Source of the DNA: Hyperoodon ampullatus
Lineage: Eukaryota; Chordata; Mammalia; Artiodactyla; Ziphiidae
Assembly: GCA_949752795.1 (NCBI GenBank)
Contig: OX457074.1
Coordinates: forward strand, 29,125,980 to 29,189,979
DNA: 64,000 bases
Direction: 5' to 3'
Shown here one piece after another: positions 49,858-64,000 of this stretch (its first letter is position 1; each line of letters opens with the position of its first letter). Made by a program: the position numbers and the translations under genes. The notes beneath the pieces were generated by a model that searched no databases, was not told the DNA's origin, and worked only from the letters and a program-made list of their open reading frames with translations.

Positions 49858-51395
49858 CAGCAATCAGAGAAGAAAAGGAAATAAAAGGAATCCAAATTGG
49901 AAAAGAAGAAGTAAAGCTGTCAATGTTTGCAGATGACATGATACTATACATAGAGAATCCTAAAGATACTACCAGAAAACTACTAGAGCTAATCAATGAA
50001 TTTGGTAAAGTAGCAGGGTATAAAATTAATGCACAGAAATCTGTGGCATTCCTGTACACTAATGATGAAGAATCTGAAAGTGAAATCAAGAAAACACTGC
50101 CATTTACCATTGCAACAAAAAGAATAAAATACCTAGGAATAAACCTACCTAAGGAGACAAAAGACCTGTATGCAGAAAATTATAAGACACTGATGAAAGA
50201 AATTAAAGATGATACAAATAGATGGAGAGATGTACCATGCTCCTGGATTGGAAGAATCAATATTGTGAAAACGACTCTACTACCCAAAGCAATCTACAGG
50301 TTCAATGCAATCCCTATCAAACTACCACTGGCATTTTTCACAGAACTAGAACAAAAAATTTCAAACTTTGTTTGGAAAAACAAAAGACTCCGAATAGCCA
50401 AAGCAATCTGGAGAACGAAAAACGGAGCTGGAGGAATCAGGCGCCCTGACTTCAGACTACACTACAAAGCTACAGTAATCAAGACAGTGTTTTACTGCCA
50501 CAAAAACAGAAAGATAGATCAATGGAACAGGATAGAAAGCCCAGAGATAAACCCACACACATACGGTCAACTTATCTTTGATAAAGGAGGCAGGAATGTA
50601 CAGTGGAGAAAGGACAGCCTCTTCAATAAGTGGTGCTGGGAAAACTGGACAGGGACATGTAAAAGTATGAGATTAGATCATTCCCTAACACCATACACAA
50701 AAATAAGCTCAAAATGGATTAAAGACCTAAATGTAAGGCCAGAAACTATCAAACTCTTAGAGGAAAACATAGGCAGAACACTCTATGACATAAATCACAG
50801 CAAGATCCTTTTGGACCCACCTCCTAGAGAAATGGAAATAAAAACAAAGATAAACAAATGGGACCTAATGAAACTTCAAAGCTTTTGCACAGCAAAGGAA
50901 ACCATAAACAAGACCAAAAGACAACCCTCAGAATGGGAGAAAATATTTGCAAATGAAGCAACTGACAAAGGATTAATCTCCAAAATTTAAAAACAGCTCA
51001 TGCAGCTCAATAGCAAAAAAACAAACAACCCAATCCAAAAATGGGCAGAAGACTTAAATAGGCATTTCTCCAAAGAAGATATACAGACTGCCAACAAACA
51101 CATGAAAGAATGCTCAACATCATTAATCATTAGAGAAATGCAAATCAAAACTACAATGAGATATCATCTCATACCAGTCAGAATGGCCATCATCAAGAAA
51201 TCTAGAAACAATAAATGCTGGAGAGGGTGGGGAGAAAAGGGAACACTCTTGCACTGCTGGTGGGAATGTGAATTGGTACAGCCACTATGGAGAACAGTAT
51301 GGAGGTTCCTTAAAAGACTAAAAATAGAACTACCATATGACCCAGCAATCCCACTACTAGGCATATACCCTGAGAAAACCATAATTCAAAAAGAG
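49858..51395 (+). mobile_element. L1 ORF2 fragment, host of the nested insertion
   Basis: It enters ORF2 in the reverse transcriptase just before the catalytic motif (FADDMILYI) and continues collinearly with the intact copy. It is dead: a T-to-A change makes TAA at about 50988-50990, where the intact copy has Tyr. The Cys-rich motif has also lost a cysteine (CWRGWGEK instead of CWRGCGEK). It is interrupted at 51395 by the younger L1 and resumes at 58717. Confidence 0.9.
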
Positions 51396-53551
51396 GTGGA
51401 GAGCCGGAGGAAGATGGCGGAAGAGTAAGACGCGGAGATCACCTTCCTCCCCACAGATACATCAGAAATTCATCTACACGTGGAACAACTCCAACAGAAC
51501 ACCTACTGAACGCTGACAGAAGACCTCAGACACCCCAAAAGGCAAGAAACTCCCCACATACCTGGGTAGGTCAAAAGAAAAAAAGAATAAACAGAGACAA
51601 TAGGATATGGACGGGACCTGCACCAGTGGGAGGGAGCCGTGAAGGAGGGAAGGTTTCTACACACTACAAGCCCCTTCGAGGGCTGAGACTGCAGGTGGCG
51701 GAGGGGGAAAGCTTCGGAGTAGCGGAGGAGAGCACAGCAATAGGGGTGTGGAGGGCAAAGCAGAGAGATTTTGGCACAGAGGATCGGTGCCCTCAGGCAC
51801 ACACCAGCCCGAGAGACTTGTCTGCTCGGCCGCCAGGGCGGGCGGGGCTGGGAGCTGAGGCTCGGGTATCGGCTTTCAGTCGGAGCGCAGGGAGAGGTCT
51901 GGGGCTGGCGGCAGGAAGAGACCCTGAAGGGGTTAGTGCTAGCCCGGAGGGAGTCCAGGGAAAGGGTCTGGAGCTACCGGAGAGGCAAGAGACTTTTTTC
52001 CCTTTTGTTGCCTGGTGCGCGAGGAGAGGGCATTCCCCTCCCTCCCCTCTGCCTGAGTGAGCCAGAGCCCCCGAATCAGCGGCTCCTTTAAACCCGTCCT
52101 GTCTGAGCGAAGAACGGACGCCCTCCGGCGACCTACGCGCAGAGGCGGGGCCAGGTCCAAGGCTGAGACCCGGGAGCTGTGAGAGCAGAGACAGGGAAAT
52201 CTCTCTGTGCAGCCTCCGAGGCAGCGGATTAAAGCTCCACGGTCCATTTGATGTGCCCTGCGTCTGTGGAGTGCATGAATGGACAGCGAATCATCCCAAA
52301 TTGAGGAAGTGGACCTTGAGGACAAGATTTAAGACTTCCCCCCCCCTTTTTTTTTTCCTCTTTTTACAACGAATTATCTCAAATTAAGGAGGTGGACTTA
52401 GCAAGATTTCAGACTTTTCGCCCTTTTCCTCTTTTTACAACGAATTATCCCAAATCGAGGAGGTGGACTTGGAGAGCAAGATTTTTGATTTTTCCCCCTG
52501 CTCTCTTTTTGTGAATGTGTATGTGTAATCTTCTGTGTAAGATTCTCTCTGTATAGCTTTGCTTCCACCATATGTCCCAGGGTTCTTTCGGTCCGTGTTT
52601 TTTTTCAATAATTACTTTCTAATTTTAATAACGCTACTATATTTCATACTTTATTCTATTTTACTTTACCTGATCTTTCTTTTTTCCTCCCTTCCCTTCC
52701 TCCCTCCGCTCCTCCTTTCCTTCTTTCTTTTTCTTTCCTCCATCCCTCCCTCCCTCCCACCCTTCTTCTTTCCACTTTCTTTTTCTTTCCTTCCTCCCTC
52801 CCTCCCTCCCTCCTGTCTTTCTTTCTTTCTTTCCTTCCTCCCTCCCTCCCTCTCTTCTTCCATTCACTCTTCCTTTTGCTTTCATTCCTCCCTCCCTCCC
52901 TCCTTTCTTTCCTTTCTTTCCATCCTTCCTCCCTCCCTCCTTTCTTTCTTTCTTCCTTCCTTCCTTCCTTACTTCCCTTCTTCCTTTCTTTCAATCTCTC
53001 TTTCTTTCTTCTACTAATTATTTCTTTCTACTTTTTCTCACTGTTATTCTGAGCCGGGTGGATGAAAGGCTCTTGGTGCTGCAGCCAGGAGTTAGTGCTG
53101 TGCCTCTGAAGTGGGAGAGCCAACTTCAGGACACGGGTCCACAAGAGACCTCCCAGCTCCACATAATATCAAGCAGCGAAAATCTCCCAGGGATCTCCAT
53201 CTCAACACCAGCACCCAGCTTCAGTCAACGACCAGCAAGCTACAGTGCTGGTCACCCTATGCCAAGCAACTAGCAAGGCAGGAACACAACCCCACCCATT
53301 AGCAGAGAGGCTACCTAAAAACATAATAAGGCCACAGGCACCCCAAAACACACCACCAGACGTGGACCTGTCCACCAGAAAGACAAGATCGAGCTTCAAC
53401 CACCAGAACACAGGCATTAGTCCCCCCCACCAGGAAGCCTACACAACCTACTGAAACAACCTTAGCCACGGGGGACAGACACCAAAAACAACGGGAACTA
53501 CGAATCTGCAGCCTGCAAAAAGGAGACCCCAAACACAGTAACATAAGCAAA
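51396..53551 (+). promoter_or_regulatory. L1 5' UTR / internal promoter
   Basis: It opens with a YY1-type 'gaagatggcgg' about 14 bp from the start, then GC-rich text and T-rich repeats around 'aacgaattatc' (three times at 52368-52448). A long pyrimidine tract follows at 52668-53005, and then the ORF1 leader. In other L1s the 5' UTR drives transcription from its first bases. Confidence 0.8.
52668..53005 (+). repeat. Polypyrimidine tract in the L1 5' UTR
   Basis: About 340 bp of nearly pure C/T in mixed (CCTT), (CTTT) and (CCCT) units. The minus strand is polypurine and could form triplex or quadruplex-like structure. It looks like an expanded microsatellite inside the promoter of the element. 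Confidence 0.9.
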
Positions 53552-54466
53552 ATGAGAAAGCAGAAAAACACACAGCAGGTGAAGGAGCAAGATAAAAACC
53601 TACCAGACCTAACAAATGAAGAGGTAATAGGCAGTCTACCTGAAAAAGAATTCAGAATAATGATAGTAAAGCTGATCCAAGATTCTATTTCCCAGATCCA
53701 AAATCTTGGAAATAGAATAGACAATATGCAAGAAACAGTTAACAAGGACCTAGAAGAACTAAAGATGAATCAAGCATCGATTAAAAACACAATAAATGAA
53801 ATGAAAAATACTCTAGATGGGATCAATAGCAGAATAACTGAGGCAGAAGAACGGATAAGTGAGGTGGAAGATAAAATAGTGGAAATAACTGATGCAGAGA
53901 AAAATAAAGAAAAAAGAATGAAAAGAACAGAGGACAGTCTCAGAGACCTCTGGGACAACATTAAACGCACCAACATTCGAATTATAGGGGTTCCAGAAGA
54001 AGAAGAGAAAAAGAAAGGGACTGAGAAAATATTTGAAGAGATTATAGTTGAAAACTTCCCTAATATGGGAAAGGAAATAGTTAATCAAGTCCAGGAGGCA
54101 CAGAGAGTCCCATACAGAATAAATCCAAGAAGAAATACGCCAAGACACATATTAATCAAACTGTCAAAAATTAAACACAAAGAAATCATATTAAAAGCAG
54201 CAAGGGAAAAACAACAAATAACACACAAGGGAATCCCCATCAGGTTAACAGCTGATCTCTCAGCAGAAACTCTACAAGCCAGAAGGGAGTGGCAGGACAT
54301 AATTAAAGTGATGAAGGAGAGAAACCTGCAACCAAGATTACTCTACCCAGCAAGGATCTCATTCAGATTTGATGGAGAAATTAAAACCTTTACAGACAAG
54401 CAAAAGCTGAGAGAGTTCAGCACCACCAAACCAGCTTTACAACAAATGCTAAAGGAACTTCTCTAG
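53552..54466 (+). CDS. L1 ORF1 protein (RNA-binding chaperone)
   Basis: 304 codons, intact. A heptad-rich coiled coil runs over about residues 45-135 ([30 protein letters not shown]). It is followed by the RRM-like segment ([11 protein letters not shown]) and the conserved C-terminal domain ([21 protein letters not shown]). The family forms trimers that coat L1 RNA in the cytoplasm. The start is the first ATG after the leader, in 'gcaaaatgag'. ORF2 begins 58 bp after its stop. Length is in the range usual for mammalian ORF1p. Confidence 0.95.
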   Translation: MRKQKNTQQVKEQDKNLPDLTNEEVIGSLPEKEFRIMIVKLIQDSISQIQNLGNRIDNMQETVNKDLEELKMNQASIKNTINEMKNTLDGINSRITEAEERISEVEDKIVEITDAEKNKEKRMKRTEDSLRDLWDNIKRTNIRIIGVPEEEEKKKGTEKIFEEIIVENFPNMGKEIVNQVQEAQRVPYRINPRRNTPRHILIKLSKIKHKEIILKAAREKQQITHKGIPIRLTADLSAETLQARREWQDIIKVMKERNLQPRLLYPARISFRFDGEIKTFTDKQKLREFSTTKPALQQMLKELL

Positions 54467-54524
54467 GCAAGAAACACAACAGAAGGAATATACCTACAAT
54501 AACGAACCCAAAGCCATTAAGGAA

Positions 54525-57500
54525 ATGGGAATAGGAACATACATATCAATAATTACCTTAAATGTAAATGGACTAAATGCTCCCACCAAAAGACACAGAG
54601 TGGCTGAATGGATACAAAAACAAGACCCATATATATGCTGTCTACAAGAGACCCACTTCAGACCTAGAGACACATACAGATTGAAAGTAAGGGGATGGAA
54701 AAAGATATTCCATGCAAATGGAAATCAAAAGAAAGCTGGAGTAGCAATTCTTATATCAGACAAAATAGACTTTAAAATAAAGACTATTAGAAGAGACAAA
54801 GAAGGACACTACATAACGATAAAGGGATCGATCCAAGAAGAAGATATAACAATTGTAAATATTTATGCACCCAACATAGGAGCACCTCAATACATAAGGC
54901 AAATACTAACAGCCATAAAAGGGGAAATCGACAGTAACACAATCATAGTAGGGGACTTTAACACCCCACTTTCACCAATGGACAGATCATCCAAAATGAA
55001 AATAAATAAGGAAACACAAGCTTTAAATGATACATTAAACAAGATGGACTTAATTGATATTTATAGGACATTCCACCCAAAAACAACAGAATACACATTT
55101 TTCTCAAGTGCTCATGGAACATTCTCCAGGATAGATCATATCTTGGGTCACAAATCAAGCCTTGGTAAATTTAAGAAAATTGAAATTGTATCAAGTATCT
55201 TTTCCGACCACAATGCTATGAGACTAGACATCAATTACAGGAAAAGATCTGTAAAAAATACAAACACATGGAGGCTAAACAATACACTACTCAATAATGA
55301 AGTGATCACTGAAGAAATCAAAGAGGAAATTAAGAAATACTTAGAAACAAATGACAATGGAGACACGACGACCCAAAACCTATGGGACGCAGCAAAAGCA
55401 GTTCTAAGGGGGAAGTTTATAGCAATACAATCCCACCTTAAGAAACAGGAAACATTTCGAGTAAACAACCTGACCCTGCACCTAAAGCAATTAGAGAAAG
55501 AAGAACAAAAAAACCCCAAAGTTAGCAGAAGGAAAGAAATCATAAAGATCAGATCAGAAATAAATGAAAAAGAAATGAAGGAAACAATAGCAAAGATCAA
55601 CCAAACTAAAAGCTGGTTCTTTGAGAAGATAAACAAAATTGACAAACCATTAGCCAGACTCATCAAGAAAAGAAGGGAGAAGACTCAAATCAGTAGAATT
55701 AGAAATGAAAAAGGAGAAGTAACAACTGACACTGCAGAAATACAAAAGATCATGAGAGATTACTATAAGCAACTCTATGCCAATAAAATGGACAACCTGG
55801 AAGAAATGGACAAATTCTTAGAAATGCACAACCTACCAAGACTGACTCAGGAAGAAATAGAAAATATGAATAGACCAATCACAAGCACTGAAATTGAAAC
55901 TGTGATTAAAAATCTTCCATCAAACAAAAGCCCAGGACCAGATGGCTTCACAGGCGAATTCTATCAAACATTTAGAGAAGAGCTAACACCCATCCTTCTC
56001 AAACTCTTCCAAACAATATCAGAGGAAGGAACACTCCCAAACTCATTCTACGAGGCCACCATCACCTTGATACCAAAACCAGGCAAGGATGTCACAAAGA
56101 AAGAAAACTACAGGCCAATATCACTGATGAACATAGATGCAAAAATCCTCAACAAAATACTAGCAAACAGAATCCAACAGCACATTAAAAGGATCATACA
56201 CCATGATCAAGTGGGGTTTATTCCAGGAATGCAAGGATTCTTCAATATACGCAAATCAATCAATGTGATACACCATATTAACAAGTTGAAGGAGAAAAAC
56301 CATATGATCATCTCAATAGATGCAGAGAAAGCTTTCGACAAAATTCAACACCCATTTATGATAAAAACCCTGCAGAAAGTAGGCATAGAGGGAACTTTCC
56401 TCAACATAATAAAGGCCATATATGACAAACCCACAGCCAACATTGTCCTCAATGGTGAAAAACTGAAACCATTTCCACTAAGATCAGGAACAAGACAAGG
56501 CTGCCCACTCTCACCACTCTTATTCAACCTAGTTTTGGAAGTTTTAGCCACAGCAATCAGAGAAGAAAAGGAAATAAAAGGAATCCAAATTGGAAAAGAA
56601 GAAGTAAAGCTGTCACTGTTTGCAGATGACATGATACTATACATAGAGAATCCTAAAGATGCTACCGAAAAACTACTAGAGCTAATCAATGAATTTGGTA
56701 AAGTAGCAGGATACAAAATTAATGCACAGAAATCTCTGGCATTCCTGTACACTAATGACGAAAAATCTGAAAATGAAATCAAGAAAACACTCCCATTTAC
56801 CATTGCAACAAAAAGAATAAAATATCTAGGAATAAACCTACCTAAGGAGACAAAAGACCTGTATGCAGAAAATTATAAGACACTGATGAAAGAAATTAAA
56901 GATGATATAAATAGATGGAGAGATATACCATGCTCCTGGATTGGAAGAATCAATATTGTGAAAATGACTCTACTACCCAAAGCAATCTACAGATTCAATG
57001 CAATCCCTATCAAACTACCACTGGCATTTTTCACAGAACTAGAACAAAAAATTTCAAAATTTGTTTGGAAAAACAAAAGACCCCGAATAGCCAAAGCAAT
57101 CTTGAGAACGAAAAACGGAGCTGGAGGAATCAGGCTGCCTGACTTCAGACTATACTACAAAGCTACAGTAATTAAGACAGTGTGGTACTGGCATAAAAAC
57201 AGAAAGATAGATCAGTGGATCAGGATAGAAAGCCCAGAGATAAACCCACGTACATATGGCCAACTTATCTTTGATAAAGGAGGCAGGAATGTACAGTGGA
57301 GAAAGGACAGCCTCTTCAATAAGTGGTGCTGGGAAAACTGGACAGGGACATGTAAAAGTATGAGATTAGATCATTCCCTAACACCATACACAAAAATAAG
57401 CTCAAAATGGATTAAAGACCTAAATGTAAGGCCAGAAACTATCAAACTCTTAGAGGAAAACATAGGTAGAACACTCTATGACATAAATCACAGTAAGATC

Positions 57501-58361
57501 CTTTTGGACCCACCTCCTAGAGAAATGGAAATAAAAACAAAGATAAACAAATGGGACCTAATGAAACTTCAAAGCTTTTGCACAGCAAAGGAAACCATAA
57601 ACAAGACCAAAAGACAACCCTCAGAATGGGAGAAAATATTTGCAAATGAAGCAACTGACAAAGGATTAATCTCCAGAATTTATAAACAGCTCATGCAGCT
57701 CAATAGCAAAAAAACAAACAACCCAATCCAAAAATGGGCAGAAGACTTAAATAGGCATTTCTCCAAAGAAGATATACAGACTGCCAACAAACACATGAAA
57801 GAATGCTCAACATCATTAATCATTAGAGAAATGCAAATCAAAACTACAATGAGATATCATCTCACACCAGTCAGAATGGCCATCATCAAGAAATCTAGAA
57901 ACAATAAATGCTGGAGAGGGTGTGGAGAAAAGGGAACACTCTTGCACTGCTGGTGGGAATGTGAATTGGTACATCCACTATGGAGAACAGTATGGAGGTT
58001 CCTTAAAAAACTAAAAATAGAACTACCATATGACCCAGCAATCCCACTACTAGGCATATACCCTGAGAAAACCATAATTCAAAAAGAGACATGTACCAAA
58101 ATGTTCATTGCAGCTCTATCCACAATAGCCCGGAGCTGGAAACAACCTAAGTGTCCATCATCGGATGAATGGATAAAGAAGATGTGGCACATATATACAA
58201 TGGAATATTACTCAGCCATAAAAAGGAACGAAACTGAGCTATTTGTAATGAGGTGGATAGACCTAGAGTCTGTCATACAGAGTGAAGTAAGTCAGAAAGA
58301 GAAAGACAAATACCGTATGCTAACACATATATATGGAATTAAAAAAAAAAAAATGTCATGA
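54525..58361 (+). CDS. L1 ORF2 protein (endonuclease/reverse transcriptase)
   Basis: 1278 codons, intact. The N-terminal AP-like endonuclease has its metal-binding and catalytic motifs ([32 protein letters not shown]). The central reverse transcriptase has [28 protein letters not shown] and the FADD catalytic motif ([10 protein letters not shown]). The C-terminal Cys-rich motif is complete ([18 protein letters not shown]). Length equals the usual 1275-1281. The start ATG at 54525 gives [16 protein letters not shown], like other ORF2 proteins. It performs target-primed reverse transcription of its own RNA. Confidence 0.95.
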   Translation: MGIGTYISIITLNVNGLNAPTKRHRVAEWIQKQDPYICCLQETHFRPRDTYRLKVRGWKKIFHANGNQKKAGVAILISDKIDFKIKTIRRDKEGHYITIKGSIQEEDITIVNIYAPNIGAPQYIRQILTAIKGEIDSNTIIVGDFNTPLSPMDRSSKMKINKETQALNDTLNKMDLIDIYRTFHPKTTEYTFFSSAHGTFSRIDHILGHKSSLGKFKKIEIVSSIFSDHNAMRLDINYRKRSVKNTNTWRLNNTLLNNEVITEEIKEEIKKYLETNDNGDTTTQNLWDAAKAVLRGKFIAIQSHLKKQETFRVNNLTLHLKQLEKEEQKNPKVSRRKEIIKIRSEINEKEMKETIAKINQTKSWFFEKINKIDKPLARLIKKRREKTQISRIRNEKGEVTTDTAEIQKIMRDYYKQLYANKMDNLEEMDKFLEMHNLPRLTQEEIENMNRPITSTEIETVIKNLPSNKSPGPDGFTGEFYQTFREELTPILLKLFQTISEEGTLPNSFYEATITLIPKPGKDVTKKENYRPISLMNIDAKILNKILANRIQQHIKRIIHHDQVGFIPGMQGFFNIRKSINVIHHINKLKEKNHMIISIDAEKAFDKIQHPFMIKTLQKVGIEGTFLNIIKAIYDKPTANIVLNGEKLKPFPLRSGTRQGCPLSPLLFNLVLEVLATAIREEKEIKGIQIGKEEVKLSLFADDMILYIENPKDATEKLLELINEFGKVAGYKINAQKSLAFLYTNDEKSENEIKKTLPFTIATKRIKYLGINLPKETKDLYAENYKTLMKEIKDDINRWRDIPCSWIGRINIVKMTLLPKAIYRFNAIPIKLPLAFFTELEQKISKFVWKNKRPRIAKAILRTKNGAGGIRLPDFRLYYKATVIKTVWYWHKNRKIDQWIRIESPEINPRTYGQLIFDKGGRNVQWRKDSLFNKWCWENWTGTCKSMRLDHSLTPYTKISSKWIKDLNVRPETIKLLEENIGRTLYDINHSKILLDPPPREMEIKTKINKWDLMKLQSFCTAKETINKTKRQPSEWEKIFANEATDKGLISRIYKQLMQLNSKKTNNPIQKWAEDLNRHFSKEDIQTANKHMKECSTSLIIREMQIKTTMRYHLTPVRMAIIKKSRNNKCWRGCGEKGTLLHCWWECELVHPLWRTVWRFLKKLKIELPYDPAIPLLGIYPEKTIIQKETCTKMFIAALSTIARSWKQPKCPSSDEWIKKMWHIYTMEYYSAIKRNETELFVMRWIDLESVIQSEVSQKEKDKYRMLTHIYGIKKKKMS

Positions 58362-58716
58362 AGAACCTAGGGGTAAAACGGGAATAAAGACACAGACCTA
58401 CTTGAGAATGGACTTGAGGATATGGGGAAGGGGAAGGGTAAGCTGTGACAAAGGGAAAGAGAGGCATGGACATATATACACTACCAAACGTAAGGTAGAT
58501 AGATAGTGGGAAGCAGCCGCAGAGCACAGGGAGATCAGCTCGGTGCTTTGTGACCGCCTGGAGGGGTGGGATGGGGAGGGTGGGAGGGAGGGAGATGCAT
58601 GAGGGAAGGGATGTGGGAACAGATGTATATGTATGACTGATTCACTTTGTTATAAAGCAGAAACTAATAAAAAAAATAAAAATAAAAAATAAAAAAAAAA
58701 AAAAAAAAAAAAAGAG

Positions 58717-59320
58717 GCATGTACCAAAATGTTCATTGCAGGTCTATTCACAATAGCCCGGAGATGGAAACAACCAAAGTGTCCATCATCGGAAGAATGG
58801 ATAAAGAAGATGTGGCACATATATACAATGGAATATTACTCAGCCATAAAAAGGAACGAAACTGAGCTATTTGTAATGAGGTGGATAGACCTAGAGTCTG
58901 TCATACAGAGTGAAGTAAGTCAGAAAGAGAAAGACAAATACCGTATGCTAACACATATATATGGAATTTAAAAAAAAGTCATGAAGAACCTAGGGGTAAA
59001 ACAGGAATAAAGACACAGACCTACTTGAAAATGGACTTGAGGATATGGGGAGGGGGAAGGGTAAGCTGTAACAAAGCGAAAGAGAGGCATGGACATATAT
59101 ACACTACCAAACGTAAGGTAGATAGATAGTGGGAAGCAGCCACAAAGCACAGGGAGATCAGCTCGGTGCTTTGTGACCGCCTGGAGGGGTGGGATGGGGA
59201 GGGTGGGAGGGAGGGAGATGCATGAGGGAAGGGATGTGGGAACAGATGTATATGTATGACTGATTCACTTTGTTATAAAGCAGAAACTAATAAAAAATAA
59301 TAAAAATAAAAATAAAAACA
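58717..59320 (+). mobile_element. Host L1, 3' part (continuation)
   Basis: It resumes with 'gcatgtaccaaaatgttcattgc', exactly where the fragment at 51395 stops, and runs through the ORF2 end and 3' UTR to its A-rich tail. It is close to the nested copy, so both are from a young lineage. Confidence 0.95.
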
Positions 59321-59496
59321 ATAAATACTTGGAAAGAAAAAAAAAACTTTGACTCAAGACAAGCTGGACATGGAGGAGTGAGAGAGGGCAAGGGGTAGAG
59401 GGAAAGACATGTTTCTGGGTGGGAGCTGGTGTACCATCCCTCGGGCACAGCTCCTGCGCAGAGCCCTGATAAGGAGCCCTCACCTCCACCCACCCC
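59321..59496 (+). repeat. L1-flanking segment, copy B (about 176 bp)
   Basis: Homologous to 49682-49857. After 'cctccacccaccc' it continues into unique DNA ('ccttcaaccagagaac'), whereas copy A switches into L1 ORF2. Confidence 0.9.
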
Positions 59497-60300
59497 CTTC
59501 AACCAGAGAACTTCCAACTGCAGCTCCTCAGTACCTGAAGAGCAGGAAAGCTGGTGACTGGAGGGAGGCTGGGGGACGGGAGGAGGAAGGACCACAGTCC
59601 AGCGTTAGTCCGTAACTTAAAGGCTGGTGAAATTAATGGGGCAAATGACCCCAGTAAAAGAATTTGGCAAGTCCACGGCTTTCCTGGGTTTCACCCACCG
59701 GCTCTGTTTCCTCGGCTATCTGGAAAGAAGGGAGAGCACTTCCGAAGAAGCCTCTGGAATGTCAGCTTCTGGGAATCTTGCTGAGGACGGGGCGGGGAGG
59801 GAGCGCTTTCCGGGAAACACTGGATTACCCTAGCCGCCTTGGGGTGTCTGCGACCGGGGCTGCGGTTTCTGCGGACCTGAGCGGCAGGTGGCATCGGAGA
59901 GTCAGACCTGCTTGCGGGCACCAAGACGACACTCGGTCGGTAGACAGGGACAGGCCGCAGAAACGTGAGCAAGTGCCACTCGCAGCCCAGAGGAGAGGAA
60001 AGGAAAGCCCCAAGCATGCACCCAGCCCTGGCCCCCGCGCCACGGGCTGCGTCCCAGGAGCCGTCGCCACCTCTGAGCAGCCCAGATGGGAAGGGGGTGG
60101 GGCGGAGTACGGATCCCGCGGCAAACTGCTCACCGAGGGCCCCGGGGCCTCTGCGGGAGCGCCGAGCCGCGCGCCTCTCCGAGCCCTGCGCGGGGCCCTC
60201 GGGCAGGAATGCGCGGAGCCTGGACGCGGTGGCGGGTAGGGGGCTGGGTCGCGCGCGGGAGAGGGCGGCAGGAGGGAGTTGGAAGAGAGTTACCGCGTGA
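59497..60300. promoter_or_regulatory. Upstream region of FOXJ1, GC-rich
   Basis: CpG content rises from about 59.85 kb. Overlapping long open frames on both strands come from composition. I see no exon of RNF157 here. Confidence 0.5.
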
Positions 60301-60521
60301 GAGAGCGGTTAAGAGCCCGCGGTCTCTTTGGAGACGCCCTGGCCAACGGCAGAAGCGGAAGCTGTTTATATGGGCGGGGCGTCGCCACGGCAGCAGGAGA
60401 CGCCTTGCGAGCGGCTACTGAGTGCCGGTCCCCGGCCGCTGGCTTTCAGAGAGGCGCCGTCGGGCGTGAGTGGCGACGAGGATTGCTGGCTGGGCCCTCG
60501 AGCTGGGAGCAGAGAGCCGCG
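60301..60521 (+). promoter_or_regulatory. FOXJ1: FOXJ1 core promoter and noncoding exon 1
   Basis: A TATA-like 'tttatat' (60365-60371), a GC box 'gggcggggc' (60372-60380) and an X-box-like inverted repeat 'gtcgccacggcagc' (60381-60394) stand in a row. X-boxes bind RFX factors, which act with FOXJ1 in ciliated cells. A noncoding exon would start just after and end at the donor GTGAGG at 60522. The FOXJ1 coding region begins in the next exon (acceptor at 61327), which matches the known noncoding first exon of the gene. Confidence 0.6.
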
Positions 60522-61327
60522 GTGAGGGTGGGCGGTGGGAGGAATTTCTTTGAGAACCTTCCTTTGGCCCGGGCTGCGCTCTGAGCCACGTAAGGGACGG
60601 GGAGGGCTGCAGGCCTTGGGAAGGGAGGGCGTCAGTAGCAGCCCGCTCTCCCATCCGTCCCCGACGGAAGTGGTGGGCCCGGGGACTGACATCAGAGGCG
60701 TTTGGGGGACACTCACTTCCCGCCCCCTTATAACTCTCTGTATTGTTTCCTTCCTTCCCCTTGATCCCATTCCTAATATCCCTTTTCAAAGATCGGACGA
60801 CCTCCCCCGCCCCCCGACCCGTCGTACTGCCCTCCTGGACTCTCTCGCCCCATTTCCATTGGTTGTGGACGGAGAGAGGGGTGTTAATTCCCTGCTTTGA
60901 GGGAGAAAGGGGTGGCCTCGCATGCCCCTACACTATTCCCTCGTTTGGCTACTTAAGTCTCCTCTAAAAGATCAAAGAGGAAAAGAGCGAGGCGAACCCC
61001 ATGTGTGTCGGACCCCCGGGCACACCTTCTGTTTCCCAGACCTCGGCAGTAAAAGATCCTCCCCAGCTGCAGGAAGGATTTTAGTAAGAGCCTCCCCCCT
61101 CGCACACACTCTCCCCTCGGGAGTGGGGAAAGAGGGCTCAGTCCCCTCTCTGGTCCCCGCAGGCACCACATTCAGTTTGGAGGAGGCTACCCCCAGATCG
61201 CGGGATGGAAGCCCGCTTCCGGGAGGCTGCGTAACTGAAGCCGCGGGAGTCAGCGGGCCGGAGAGCTCGGCGGCCACCCTCGGCTCGGCTCGTGGATGTT
61301 GACAGCCCCCTCGGAGAGTCCCCGCAG
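60522..61327 (+). other. FOXJ1: FOXJ1 first intron
   Basis: From donor GTGAGG at 60522 to the acceptor 'gtccccgcag' ending at 61327. GC-rich, with no repeats recognised. Confidence 0.5.
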
Positions 61328-61329
61328 AT

Positions 61330-64000
<2,671 letters not shown>

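Larger units (their letters stand above)
51396..58708 (+). mobile_element. Full-length L1 retrotransposon with both ORFs open
   Basis: It starts 'gtggagagccggaggaagatggcgg', which includes the YY1 site typical of L1 5' ends, and finishes in a long poly-A. A direct repeat 'aaaaagag' lies on both sides (51388-51395 and 58709-58716), as expected for a target-site duplication. The order is a 2.2 kb 5' UTR, ORF1, a 58-bp spacer, ORF2 and a 3' UTR. ORF1 and ORF2 have no stops or frameshifts. Length is about 7.3 kb. By structure it could be a retrotransposition-competent copy; activity cannot be seen from sequence. Confidence 0.95.

Noticed and set aside
52656..52994. Minus-strand frames rich in Lys, Arg, Glu and Gly
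   Set aside because: They are translations of the polypurine strand of the L1 5' UTR tract.

Overview
The window is mammalian nuclear DNA, almost certainly from a cetacean. The main reason is about two dozen copies of tRNA-derived SINEs of the cetacean CHR type, in head-to-tail, nested and truncated arrangements, alongside cetartiodactyl-type L1 elements. Older MIR, L2, MER5 and MLT1 copies are the usual mammalian background. There is no bacterial, phage or CRISPR content. Comparisons with human proteins are from memory.

Left part (about 1-41.6 kb). The minus strand carries three correctly spliced, open exons of RDM1 (RAD52 motif-containing protein 1) at 1.2-2.9 kb. A short fragment matching the C-terminus of the muscle acetylcholine receptor beta subunit (CHRNB1) lies at 161-289. 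At 10.5-18.5 kb there is a tandem duplication with a unit of about 3.72 kb, bounded by CHR SINE pairs. A CpG-island promoter near 30.6 kb drives a minus-strand first exon (ATG, seven codons, consensus donor) of a gene I cannot name. From 33 to 41.6 kb the DNA is mostly L2, old L1, MLT1 and many SINEs.

Middle (about 41.6-49.4 kb). Plus-strand exons of the 3' part of RNF157 (E3 ubiquitin ligase) are present. The exons upstream of them, including the RING exons, are not found in the window. The last coding exon is not found either, and one exon has TT where the splice donor GT should be. This copy looks broken.

49.4-59.5 kb is an L1 complex. A full-length L1 with both reading frames open (ORF1p 304 aa, ORF2p 1278 aa) sits inside an older, dead L1. 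A block of L1 3' tail plus about 176 bp of flank occurs on both sides of the complex, which points to a tandem rearrangement or an assembly duplication.

Right end (59.5-64 kb). A CpG-rich promoter, a noncoding first exon and coding exons 2 and 3 of FOXJ1, the motile-cilia master regulator, are present and open to the window edge. Its forkhead recognition helix has His where FOX proteins have Arg (residue 170) and Gly where they have Cys (residue 178). The Arg position is the one altered in FOXP2 R553H. The RNF157-FOXJ1 order and orientation match the human 17q25 arrangement, but RDM1 is not a neighbour there. The most interesting reading is that the RNF157 3' end/FOXJ1 block is a relocated or duplicated copy evolving under relaxed or altered constraint. 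A single rearranged locus or assembly error is the alternative.
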